Translations under genes and position numbers: made by a program
Shown here: positions 24,224 to 32,426 of the stretch, in pieces
How positions within the stretch are numbered: the first letter of the stretch is position 1
Layout of the letters: each line of letters starts with the position of its first letter
NCBI GenBank assembly: GCA_030613245.1
Contig: JAUWMI010000022.1
Span: 1 to 64,000 of the forward strand
Length of the DNA stretch: 64,000 nucleotides
From: Candidatus Sumerlaeota bacterium
GTDB taxonomy: Bacteria; Sumerlaeota; Sumerlaeia; MWCT01; JAUWMI01
Direction: 5' to 3'
Notes under the pieces: model-generated
What the model saw: only the letters and a program-made list of their open reading frames with translations
Database searches by the model: none
What the model was told of the DNA's origin: nothing

Positions 24224-25321
24224 CTATGGAACAGTGTCAGGTGATGGCGTGAGAACCGGTAGCGAAGGAGAAGAGGCCTCAGCGGCGTCCCGCAGACGAA
24301 TCGTTTCATTTATGCGAAATCGGGCACTGGCTTCCAGCTGGGTCTGTGGATAGGTCGCTTCAATCTTCTGGAACCATTCGATCGCTTTATCGTATTCGCG
24401 ATTCTGTTGGTAAATCCCTCCGATTTCAAATAAGGCTTCGGGAACCCTTGAAGAATGCGGGAAATCATTAATGATACGATTGAGTTCCACGAGTGCCTTA
24501 TCGGGTTCTGCGCGCAACAAGTAAGCTCGGCCCAGTTGATAGATCAGGTCCACCTTTGCTTCGGTCTCCAAGGTTTCATCAATCACGACTTTGAACTCTT
24601 TGATGCTCTGTTCATACAGCTCCTCTGCTTTACTATCCTCGCCTTTCTTCTCCGTGAAAAAGGCAATACCATAAAGGAGCACTGGCCTGAGATTTGTATC
24701 GGGATGCCTATCCAAAAACTGTTCATACACGGAAATGGCTTCGTCATATTGCTCATTTTTGGAATAAGTGGCTGTGAGTCTCTCCATGGTTGCACTCAGG
24801 GCATCTTGATCGGTCTCATGCTCGAGGATGTACCGGTAGATGTCACGAGCCTTATCAAGCAGATCGCGAGATTCATATAACCCGGCAAGCCTTAGCTGCA
24901 GCGACCGATAGAAAGGCGAATCTTCTGGTATTTTGCTCATTGCGTTCAGCACAACGGTGGTGCCAGCGTCGTGCCTTCCTTCAATGACGTACGTCGTCAG
25001 GGAGTTCTCTAGTGCTTCCTGAGCTTTGGCATTGCTCAATCCGAGCTTTTCAATCACGACGTTAAGATGTTTCCGGCATTGCTCCAGGTCGCGACTCCAA
25101 TAATAGCAGTCCGCCAGCAGCAAGTGCGCATCCAATGCCACTGGATCGTCAGGATAATCTCTAATAACCTTCTTGGCCTTGATGATCGCATCAAGTGGTT
25201 CTTGTTTCTCCAGCGCCAATTGGGCTTGGTACAGTTTGTCTTCAGGACTCTTCTTCGTACAGGAAATGAAGAAGGCGGCTAGGATGCTCACCACCAAAAG
25301 CAGGGCTGCGTATCGGTTCAT
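24224..25321 (-). CDS. TPR-repeat lipoprotein
   Basis: A 365-residue exported lipoprotein: the lipobox AFFISC places the lipidated cysteine at residue 21. Six or more TPR-like units follow (for example DAIIKAKKVIRDYPDDPVA, YDEAISVYEQFLDRHPDTN, YDKAIEWFQKIEATYP). Such lipoproteins scaffold outer-membrane or polysaccharide-export machinery. AAAGGAG precedes the ATG at 10 nt. It heads a two-gene unit with the GHL10 gene, so the pair may act together at the envelope. Confidence 0.85.
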   Translation of the reverse strand: MNRYAALLLVVSILAAFFISCTKKSPEDKLYQAQLALEKQEPLDAIIKAKKVIRDYPDDPVALDAHLLLADCYYWSRDLEQCRKHLNVVIEKLGLSNAKAQEALENSLTTYVIEGRHDAGTTVVLNAMSKIPEDSPFYRSLQLRLAGLYESRDLLDKARDIYRYILEHETDQDALSATMERLTATYSKNEQYDEAISVYEQFLDRHPDTNLRPVLLYGIAFFTEKKGEDSKAEELYEQSIKEFKVVIDETLETEAKVDLIYQLGRAYLLRAEPDKALVELNRIINDFPHSSRVPEALFEIGGIYQQNREYDKAIEWFQKIEATYPQTQLEASARFRINETIRLRDAAEASSPSLPVLTPSPDTVP

Positions 25322-25576
25322 TGCAGTCCATCTCCTTTGCTTGAGTTAATAATGCGAGTAAAATACGGGCTTTACTACCTATTTATTGCAAATATGTCAA
25401 AGAAAATATTGCCGTTTCACCTTATCGCTTCCTTTATAATCCCATGAATTGGATTTAAAAGCCATTAACCGCATATGAACGCGGATATAACAACAGGGTA
25501 TATTTTTCAGAGAAAATGCGTATCACATACCGTATTGCGTTTCGAAAAAAAATATCACCTGGAATGCCTGATGGAT

Positions 25577-27001
25577 CTACTCCGATCTTCCTGGCGACTT
25601 CAGTGTTGTAGTGAGCAGAGCGATCCCTTCTATAAAGAGGGTTTTCAACTCGTAGAGGCTCTTCACGCCAAGCAGTCGCCGGATGATAAACCCTGGACGT
25701 AAGTGAAACGTGCGAATGGCCTTGTTACGCAGTTGCCAGAGCTTCTCCCGGGATAATTGTGGAGTCTCGTAAACAGGAAATGAAATGGAATTATCAAGCG
25801 TTGTTACATCCGAACTGACCAGCCCATCATGTAAGGCCTTTTGGCGGAATTGTGTGCCCATGCGGGGCATGGCAACGTTAAAGGAGGCAAATTCGGGCTT
25901 CAGCTCAAGGGCAAGCCTGATGGTGGCGTTTATATTCTCCTCTGTGTCGCCAGGTAAACCAAGGATAAAATGAGCGAGGATGCGAATGCCTAACTTCTTG
26001 CACATTGCCACAGTGTGCTCAACCTGCTCGCGGGTAAAGGGCTTTGAGTATTGGCCTAATAGCTTCTCGTCCGCAGTTTCAATGCCGAGTTGAAGTGTAT
26101 GACATCCGGCGAGCTTCATCAGGGTCAATAATTCCTCATCCAGGACATTAACGCGCGACAGGCAAACCCAGGTGAATCGCAGCCGTTCGTCAAGCATCCG
26201 ATTCAGGAGACGCCGCGTGCGTTCCTTGTTTGCGCCGAACGTAAGATCTTTGAACCAGAGCTCTTTAATTCCAAGCGATTTAAGATAATACATCTCTTCT
26301 ATCACATTATCAATGTTGCGGAACTTAAACCCCAGCTCGCCGCCAATGCAGTAGTCGCATCGGAACGGACATCCGTAGTCGGTCAGAATACCTGCATAAG
26401 GAATCCTGCGGCCGTGCGGAATGCGATAGCGCTCGTACGGAAACAGATCGTAGCGCGGTGGTGGCAGTGAAAATTCTCCGCGCGGAAACTCCCGGGTTCC
26501 CGGCACAATAGCGCCTGAGTGCGCCCGATAGCTGAGCGCCGCAAACGGCCGCTCCTCGCCGTTGAGAAAATCAACTACCTCAGAAGACGTGAAGTCGAGT
26601 ATCACTGCGTGCAAATACGGATGTTCCTCCAGAAACTTCTTATCCTCGGCGAAAAGGATATCACCATTACCAATAAACGTGTAGCGATTTGGATGCGTCT
26701 GGGTGAGCTGACGCAGGAGGTCAAAATCCTCCACCCAGGAGACTGCACCCGTCAGAAACACAATGATTTCGCATCCTGAAGCCTCAATCTGCTTCAGTGT
26801 TTCCTGCGGTGTGAGGCGGTCGGCAATCGCATCAATAACGCAAAGATCAAAGTGCGGATTTAGAATGCCGCTGAGTACAATGAGATCATAAGGTCCCCAG
26901 TAGTAGTGTGCCTTTGAGGTGTGACTGCAATAGTAGTCGCGCATATAAATGTTTTTACCCGGCGGGTTCAGCAGCAAAATTTTTAGCCGTGCGTTCGACA
27001 T
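25577..27001 (-). CDS. B12-binding domain radical SAM protein, first of a pair
   Basis: About 474 residues. An N-terminal cobalamin-binding-like Rossmann domain begins KILLLNPPG. The radical SAM core has CPFRCDYC (4Fe-4S cysteines) and downstream TLQLGIETADEKLL and ILAHFILGLPGDTEE. A basic helical C-terminus follows. The layout is that of class B methyltransferases and HpnJ-type enzymes. DxHxxG, the corrinoid lower-ligand motif, is not visible, as in many members. It lies 57 nt downstream of the related gene at 27059, and both have matching RxFxLRP tails, so they probably act in one pathway. The start is uncertain (ATG 27001, 27004 or 27031). Confidence 0.85.
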   Translation of the reverse strand: MSNARLKILLLNPPGKNIYMRDYYCSHTSKAHYYWGPYDLIVLSGILNPHFDLCVIDAIADRLTPQETLKQIEASGCEIIVFLTGAVSWVEDFDLLRQLTQTHPNRYTFIGNGDILFAEDKKFLEEHPYLHAVILDFTSSEVVDFLNGEERPFAALSYRAHSGAIVPGTREFPRGEFSLPPPRYDLFPYERYRIPHGRRIPYAGILTDYGCPFRCDYCIGGELGFKFRNIDNVIEEMYYLKSLGIKELWFKDLTFGANKERTRRLLNRMLDERLRFTWVCLSRVNVLDEELLTLMKLAGCHTLQLGIETADEKLLGQYSKPFTREQVEHTVAMCKKLGIRILAHFILGLPGDTEENINATIRLALELKPEFASFNVAMPRMGTQFRQKALHDGLVSSDVTTLDNSISFPVYETPQLSREKLWQLRNKAIRTFHLRPGFIIRRLLGVKSLYELKTLFIEGIALLTTTLKSPGRSE

Positions 27002-27058
27002 CATTTGCAGTATGTTTCCATTGAAATACACATTGCGCCTTGGCCGTAAGGCACAAGG

Positions 27059-28480
27059 CTATTGATTCTGGATGAGGTCTTTCAATTGAATCAGACCATA
27101 TTTCACGTAGTTATACAGCATTCTTGGCGATCGGGCCCGTAGGATTGTCTTCCATATCACCTTTGGCCTGAGATAGAATCGGCGCATTGCAATGCGTCGC
27201 CACCTGCGCAGCTCCTCCAGACTCATGGTGAGGGTCGCCATGGCTGGCTGCGAATATGCCGCCGTTGGGATCTCGCCTGGTCGGAGCAAACCTTCTTTTA
27301 CGGCCATCTCGTATAGTTCAGTCCCCGGGAATGGATACACATAGAATATTTCGAGAAAATCCGGGTCGAGCTGCTTTGCGAATGTGATATCCTCCTGAAG
27401 TATGTCCGGAGTATCCCAGGGCAGGCCGAATAGCAAATAGATGCTCGACAGAATGCCGGCTTCGCGCGTCAGTTGCATTGCGCGGTACGCGTCTTCCAGT
27501 GTGGCGCGCTTGTTCATCTTTTCCAGGATCTCTCGGTTGCCCGTTTCCACACCATAAGCGATCAACCAGCAGTGAGCCTTTTTCATCCACGCCAGCATTT
27601 CCTCGTCAATGGTATCCACCCGGCTGTTACAGACCCATTCGATATCGAGCCCTCTGTTCAGAATCTCCTGACAGAGTTCAATAACCCAGGCTTTGTCGGT
27701 CGTAAAGAGGTCCGAGCGAAAGAGAAAGTTACGAATGTGGTAACGCTCAAGGCATTCCTCCATCTCGGCGACGATATTTCCTACCGAGCGAATGCGATTT
27801 TTCCGTCCTGCAACCTGCGTGGCCAGACAGAAAATGCAATCATAGGGACACCCGCGATTTGTGATAATCGTGGTTTGTGGCTCGCCAGTGTCAGGGCGAA
27901 CATAGAGTTCGTTCCGCGCCAGATGACGCGATGGAAATGGTAAGGTATCCAGGTCGTCAATAAAGGGTCGCGGCGGGTTCCGTACGATCTCTCCCCTGCT
28001 ATTGCGGTACGTAAGCCCCAGGATTTCCTCCCTGGGTTTTCCTCCACCGAGTTCTCGGCACGTTTCTTCATATTCGCCGCGAAGTACTATGTCGAGCACA
28101 GGATGCTGGTCAAGCGTGGAAACGTCGAGCGCATTAAAGTGCGCGCCCTTGGCAATAGTCACAATGTTCGTGTTAACCTGTTTGGCGACTTCAGCGGCGC
28201 GAAGGTCCTGCTCTAGCGACGGCGTGGTAATGCTCAGCACAAGAAAATCCGGCGCATAAGATTTGAGCTCAGCCTCCAGCTCGCTCCACCCAAACTGCTC
28301 GCCCGGATAATCCACAATCCGACACTCGCATCCTGCGTGTTCGAATTCGGCGGCTGCATACATGAGGTCAATGGGAGGACGAAGGGAAACGGTCTTGAGA
28401 TCTTCGATTGGGGTCTGGCAGCGATCCTCGCGGATGTACAATCCCGTAGGTGGGACTATTAGCAGCACCTTAGGTGTCAT
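27059..28480 (-). CDS. B12-binding domain radical SAM protein, second of a pair
   Basis: A 473-residue paralogue of the gene at 25577. It has an N-terminal cobalamin-binding-like domain (KVLLIVPPTGLYI, and DFLVLSITTPSLEQD near residue 90). The radical SAM core has CPYDCIFC, IAYGVETGNREIL and IYLLFGLPWDTPD. The helical tail again contains RRFYLRPKVIWK. The product is unknown. It is upstream of its paralogue on the same strand. A flavoprotein and a DPM1-like glycosyltransferase lie further upstream, so modification of a lipid or glycan is plausible but is an inference from context only. Confidence 0.87.
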   Translation of the reverse strand: MTPKVLLIVPPTGLYIREDRCQTPIEDLKTVSLRPPIDLMYAAAEFEHAGCECRIVDYPGEQFGWSELEAELKSYAPDFLVLSITTPSLEQDLRAAEVAKQVNTNIVTIAKGAHFNALDVSTLDQHPVLDIVLRGEYEETCRELGGGKPREEILGLTYRNSRGEIVRNPPRPFIDDLDTLPFPSRHLARNELYVRPDTGEPQTTIITNRGCPYDCIFCLATQVAGRKNRIRSVGNIVAEMEECLERYHIRNFLFRSDLFTTDKAWVIELCQEILNRGLDIEWVCNSRVDTIDEEMLAWMKKAHCWLIAYGVETGNREILEKMNKRATLEDAYRAMQLTREAGILSSIYLLFGLPWDTPDILQEDITFAKQLDPDFLEIFYVYPFPGTELYEMAVKEGLLRPGEIPTAAYSQPAMATLTMSLEELRRWRRIAMRRFYLRPKVIWKTILRARSPRMLYNYVKYGLIQLKDLIQNQ

Positions 28481-28781
28481 AGGTGTACTTCAAAAGTTCT
28501 CTAAAATCATACGTTTCATTCCAGATATATTATCGGAGCGTATTGAACCATTGGGGTACAGTCAAGCGTTTATTCACCAAGGAGCGTTGCGTAATGGCTG
28601 CTTCTTGCTCGTGAGCAGTCGGAGCAAAAACAGGAGTATGTTTCGTCTCATAGAATTATGATTCTTGGGATTCCATTCATCAATTGTAGGGGCGTTTAAT
28701 TAAACGCCCCTAAAAGGCCAAAAATTTTGCCCCCAAATAGTCCGCTACAGATTCCGAAGAACCAGAATTATTCCGGGTTTA
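28481..28781. other. Intergenic region with two repeats
   Basis: This 301-nt spacer holds a GTAGGGGCG palindrome (28686-28712) and a TCCGCTACAGATTCCGAAGA motif (28741-28760). The combination, including a CTAAAAGGCC link, also occurs at 19680-19777. No gene or clear promoter is seen. Confidence 0.6.
28686..28712. repeat. GTAGGGGCG-type palindromic repeat, copy 4
   Basis: GTAGGGGCGTTTAATTAAAC followed by GCCCCTA is a perfect palindromic core. It is 30 nt from the shared CTACAGATT motif. Confidence 0.85.
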
Positions 28782-30200
28782 TTAATCAATGATCCTGAGC
28801 CGTTTGAATTGCCCGACGTCCTGATACCACGCTGCAGTGGGATTTGGCTTCGTATGCAGATAATCCGCTGCCTGGAGGCCCATGTAAATTGAATGATCCA
28901 TGTTATTATGATGAAAGAGGCCCTGGCGACCGATCGTCATGAGGCCGGGGAATTGCTGGAAGAACTGCCAGAGACATCCCAGGCGAGTGCTGTATTCAAG
29001 GTCGTAGAGCGGATATGCGTGCTGAATAGAGAAGACAGAAGTTGCGACAACGTCCTCGATTCGATACCGGCCGGTTTGAGCAATTTGGCCAGATACCTTC
29101 GCGGCCAGCTCATCCGAAGGCATGGTCCAGATCTTGTCTCCCTCGTAGCACGTCACCTCGGCACAAAGCATGGCTTTGTCCGCTGGGCCAAGCGACGGAT
29201 CGAAATTCTTCGTTTCATAGGCCCGGTTGACCAGCATGTCTGGCTCCGGGAAGTAGAGCCAGCTATTAGGACTGATCTGGGACTTTCCAACCACAATGAA
29301 GACCAGCCGCATGGCAATATATTTAAAATCACGGAGCAGACCCCTGATACTCTCATCAGGATGATGTTGCACAAGCATTCCGGCAAGCTCGGTAACCGGG
29401 ATGGAGGAGATGCAGAACTCCCCTTCCGCGTGGCGTTCCTGACCATTGGCTTGGTATGTCACGCGGCAGCCGTTTGCTCGATCATGATCAACGTGTGTGA
29501 CAGTTGCGGACGTCCGGATTTGCCCTACATTGGCACGCACAAGCTCTGCCAGCCGCTCAGGCAGCTTTGCAATCCCCCCTTTCACGTAGGTGAACGTCTT
29601 GAGCGTTGTGGAAGAGTTATCGCGCTTGCCTGATACAATTTCTTTAGCGAGTGTGAGCAGTCCACCAGCCGAGACTCTCACGCTGACGATATCAGCCGAG
29701 AGTTGGCGCGGGTCGATTCCCCAGACTTTTTTCGTATAGGGCAGAATCATTGCTTGATAAAGGGCTGGCCCGAAGGCCTTTCGCATGGCTGTGTCGTAAT
29801 TATGGTAATGAGATTTCTTCCCGCCTCCGCGTACCCGTTCGAATAAATAGCTCAGCATGAAACGGCTCAACGCGATTGGCCCAAGATGGCGCAGCAGCTC
29901 CAATGGCGAAATGGGGTACGCCAGGTATCGTCCGCGAAAATACATCTGACTCTTTCGCACGACGGTCAGGAGATGATCGCCGAGGAGCTCGTCGAGAAAG
30001 TCGCGAATCTCGGGCAGTTCGGTATGAAAGCGATGCGGGCCCAGGTCGGTCACAATGTCCTGGATCTGAAGACTTCGAGCGAGGCCGCCAACCTCGCTTT
30101 CTTTCTCCAGCACCAGCACGTCGTACTCCCCGAGCCTCGTGAGACGATAGGCTGCTGCGAGTCCTGCAAGACCAGCACCAAGGATAATAACGCGCTTCAC
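28782..30200 (-). CDS. FAD-dependent amine-oxidase-fold protein, UDP-galactopyranose mutase/protoporphyrinogen oxidase-like
   Basis: A 472-residue flavoprotein with the Rossmann motif GAGLAGLAAAYRL at the N-terminus, EKESEVGGLARS (FAD ribose Glu and GG loop) and TDLGPHRFHTE. The middle includes YTKKVWGIDPRQL and the C-terminal HNNMDHSIYMGLQAA. This layout is shared by UDP-galactopyranose mutases and PPOX-like enzymes that act in cell-surface sugar metabolism. No haem genes are nearby. It starts 32 nt after the stop of the DPM1-like glycosyltransferase gene upstream (minus strand), so they are likely co-transcribed and act on the same surface glycan. Confidence 0.8.
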   Translation of the reverse strand: MKRVIILGAGLAGLAAAYRLTRLGEYDVLVLEKESEVGGLARSLQIQDIVTDLGPHRFHTELPEIRDFLDELLGDHLLTVVRKSQMYFRGRYLAYPISPLELLRHLGPIALSRFMLSYLFERVRGGGKKSHYHNYDTAMRKAFGPALYQAMILPYTKKVWGIDPRQLSADIVSVRVSAGGLLTLAKEIVSGKRDNSSTTLKTFTYVKGGIAKLPERLAELVRANVGQIRTSATVTHVDHDRANGCRVTYQANGQERHAEGEFCISSIPVTELAGMLVQHHPDESIRGLLRDFKYIAMRLVFIVVGKSQISPNSWLYFPEPDMLVNRAYETKNFDPSLGPADKAMLCAEVTCYEGDKIWTMPSDELAAKVSGQIAQTGRYRIEDVVATSVFSIQHAYPLYDLEYSTRLGCLWQFFQQFPGLMTIGRQGLFHHNNMDHSIYMGLQAADYLHTKPNPTAAWYQDVGQFKRLRIID

Positions 30201-30232
30201 TATATCAATTCCACCTGTGGGTTAATGGCGAG

Positions 30233-30913
30233 TTAGCGAAAGAAGCGGTATTTGAACAGCACATATACGGCGATAAGGAAGTCGCGCCAGCCGATCTTCT
30301 TGCCTTCTTCCACGGACCGGGCTGTAAACGTGACCGGCACCTCAATAATCCGTTCGCCCTGGCGCATAACTTTTGCGGTTACCTCAGGACAGAATTCAAA
30401 TCGGCGACACGTGAGGTGAAGTCCCTGAACCACCTCACGGCGGAAGGCTTTGTAGGCCGTGGCTTCGTCGGTGATTCTCTGGCCGTAGAGAATAGTGACG
30501 AGGAAGGCCAGGAATTTGTTTGCCACGTAGTTTGCCAAACGCATGCGTTTCACTTCGCCAAGGAATCGCGATCCGTAGGCCACCCGCGTTCGGCCGTCCA
30601 CAATTGGCTGAATCACCGCAGGAATCTCTTTGGGATTATACTCCAGATCTGCGTCCTGGATAATGACAATATCGCCGGTCGCGTGTTTGAGGCCTGTGCG
30701 GATTGATGCACCCTTTCCCCGGTTTTCTGTATGGGTAATTACGAGCGTATCGGGCTTCAATGCTTCCTTTTTCAGAATCTCGGCCGTGCCATCAGTGGAA
30801 CAATCGTCCACCAAAATGAGCTCCTTCTCGATGGGTAAGGCGCGAACCCGCTTAAGAACTGTTTCAATCAGATCTGCCTCGTTATAGATAGGAATAATGA
30901 ACGAAAGTTTCAT
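30233..30913 (-). CDS. Family 2 glycosyltransferase, DPM1-like
   Basis: A 226-residue GT-A enzyme starting MKLSFIIPIYNEAD, with the nucleotide-binding VDDCSTDGT and the metal-binding DADLEYNP (DxD-type). The acceptor region contains YGSRFLG and TDEATAYKAFRR. It has the length and motif order of polyprenyl-phosphate sugar synthases such as dolichol-phosphate mannosyltransferase. It should load mannose or glucose on undecaprenyl phosphate at the inner face of the membrane. ATG 30913 is preferred; the open frame upstream adds 24 residues unlike the family. Confidence 0.9.
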   Translation of the reverse strand: MKLSFIIPIYNEADLIETVLKRVRALPIEKELILVDDCSTDGTAEILKKEALKPDTLVITHTENRGKGASIRTGLKHATGDIVIIQDADLEYNPKEIPAVIQPIVDGRTRVAYGSRFLGEVKRMRLANYVANKFLAFLVTILYGQRITDEATAYKAFRREVVQGLHLTCRRFEFCPEVTAKVMRQGERIIEVPVTFTARSVEEGKKIGWRDFLIAVYVLFKYRFFR

Positions 30914-31339
30914 CGCGGGGAGTCTGTGGCCTTTACGTGGGTCTCGGCAGTGCCCGGGTTGTTCCTCTTGTCTTTCAAATTGCAAACAATGACAGGCACG
31001 ACATGACGCCTGTTGTCAGCGCCGTGATACCATTTCTGGTTATGCAATATGGGCGCAGTACAATGGAAAAGCCTCAGGCGCACCTTCGTAAGATTCAAGC
31101 AACCGGCTTTTTGAATTTCAACTGATAGTGGAGGGGCTGAGATTTGTCAATTGCTTTTGTCGTAGGGTAAGGGCTAGTTTTGTCATTGAGCATTTTCTTG
31201 GTAGGGAATGAAAAATCACGGGCATGTTGAAAATGCGCCTGGTGCGTGATGCCCGTGCCACTGCTACTATTTTTGGTGGAACGGGCATCCTGCCCGTTGG
31301 CATCCGGCTGAATCCTTTAGAGAAGGAACGTTTTCTGCG
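30914..31339. other. Intergenic region with two hairpins
   Basis: This 426-nt region holds a CACGGGCAT / ATGCCCGTG hairpin at 31217-31257 and, 22 nt on, AACGGGCA / TGCCCGTT (31280-31298). Both are variants of one GGGCAT-type repeat. Nothing else is recognisable. Confidence 0.6.
31280..31298. repeat. AACGGGCATCCTGCCCGTT hairpin
   Basis: Perfect 8-bp stem with a 3-nt loop, 41 nt after the hsp20 stop on the minus strand. There is no T-tract, so it is more likely a dispersed repeat than a terminator. A related CAGGCA...TGCCTG hairpin lies inside the coding end at 59104. Confidence 0.7.
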
Positions 31340-31789
31340 CTATGACTCCTTCAGATTCACTTTAATCTTCTTGGGCAACGCCACCTCGGCTTTCGGCATC
31401 TTGATCTCAAGGACCCCTTTCTTATAGTTGGCCTTTATCTCCTTTTCTTTGACCTCAACAGGCAGAGGGATGGAGCGGTAGAAAGAGCCGTGGCTGCATT
31501 CCATAATGTGGTAGTTTTTCTTCTTCTCTTCTTTCTTGAACTTCTTCTTGCCCTGAATGATCAGATTGTTGCCCGAGAGTTCAACGTCAATATCCTCAGG
31601 ATTCATGCCGGGTAATTCGGCTTTGACGATAATATCTTTGTCCGTCTCTTCGAGATCCACGACCGGGGCTATCAGATCGGCAGCTTCTTTACCTTTACCG
31701 CGGCCAAAGAAACTATCGAAGAGGCGATCCATCTCCTTGCGCAAATCGGCCAATGGCCCGAAAATTGGCTTCCATGGCAATCGTTCCAT
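31340..31789 (-). CDS. Small heat shock protein Hsp20
   Basis: A 149-residue alpha-crystallin family chaperone that holds unfolding proteins in a refoldable state. The N-terminal arm is amphipathic (RKEMDRLFDSFF). The alpha-crystallin domain runs from about 40 to 140 (VDLEETDKDIIVKAELPGM, IQGKKKFKKE, SFYRSIPLP) and includes the conserved Y/FKKGVLEIKMPKAE strand. The C-terminal extension reads KKIKVN, an IxI/V-like anchoring motif. It stands alone on the minus strand. No CIRCE or ROSE-type element could be identified by eye. Confidence 0.93.
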   Translation of the reverse strand: MERLPWKPIFGPLADLRKEMDRLFDSFFGRGKGKEAADLIAPVVDLEETDKDIIVKAELPGMNPEDIDVELSGNNLIIQGKKKFKKEEKKKNYHIMECSHGSFYRSIPLPVEVKEKEIKANYKKGVLEIKMPKAEVALPKKIKVNLKES

Positions 31790-31933
31790 TTCCTCAGCCC
31801 CCTTTTTGACTGGAATGCTTTATCGAATGCTACTTAATTCTTAACGCCTGAATCGTTTTGACTATTGTACGGCCAAAGCTGATTCAGCTAATGTTTCCAG
31901 GCTCTGTACAGAACTCCTGTTTATCATAATTGG

Positions 31934-32020
31934 CGGAGAGGGAGGGATTCGAACCCTCGGGGCAGTTCCCCACCCACACGCTCTCCAGGCGTGCTCCTTC
32001 AACCACTCGGACACCTCTCC
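31934..32020 (-). tRNA. tRNA-Ser (anticodon GGA)
   Basis: A class II tRNA on the minus strand with a long variable arm. The acceptor is GGAGAGG, the anticodon loop CTGGAGA (anticodon GGA) lies between CACGC and GCGTG, and the T-arm carries GGTTCGAATCC. The discriminator is G and CCA is encoded at 31931-31933. Confidence 0.95.
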
Positions 32021-32165
32021 GCGCGATTCTCCAAAAAGCCCAAAATCGAAATACCTGCAATCGGCTTTTCTTATTATTGATTCCAATTTTTATTGAAAGG
32101 TTAGCATTGGCTGCGTATTTTTCAACTGTTTTCTTATGCTGTCTTCACCTTATTATGAATAAATA

Positions 32166-32192
32166 TTGCCACAGAGACACAGAGGCACAGAG
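32166..32192. repeat. Left arm of CACAGAG-type inverted repeat
   Basis: TTGCCACAGAGACACAGAGG followed by CACAGAG. It is the near-exact reverse complement (one mismatch) of 32323-32349. Confidence 0.8.
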
Positions 32193-32322
32193 ATTTTCAA
32201 AGATTTCAATCACTTCGCCTGCTAAAGACATGTATTGACAACTTTTTGCTTTGCCCAATAGAATCCCTTGTAGATTTCTTATCAACCTGCCGATACTATT
32301 AATGGCGTGCTTGGATTTAATG

Positions 32323-32349
32323 CTCTGTGCCTCTGTGCCTCTGTGGCAA
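32323..32349. repeat. Right arm of CACAGAG-type inverted repeat
   Basis: CTCTGTGCCTCTGTGCCTCT followed by GTGGCAA. It pairs with 32166-32192 across 130 nt, forming a MITE-like unit of 184 nt. Confidence 0.8.
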
Positions 32350-32426
32350 TCTTTAATGAACCTCAGGCTCATTGATCAAAATACGCCATAAGGCGATATC
32401 GTAATAAAGAGATTTTCTGCTCCGCA

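Larger units (their letters stand above)
32021..32426. other. Intergenic region with a distant inverted repeat
   Basis: The only features are the two arms at 32166-32192 and 32323-32349. They enclose 130 nt in which I see no gene. Confidence 0.6.
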
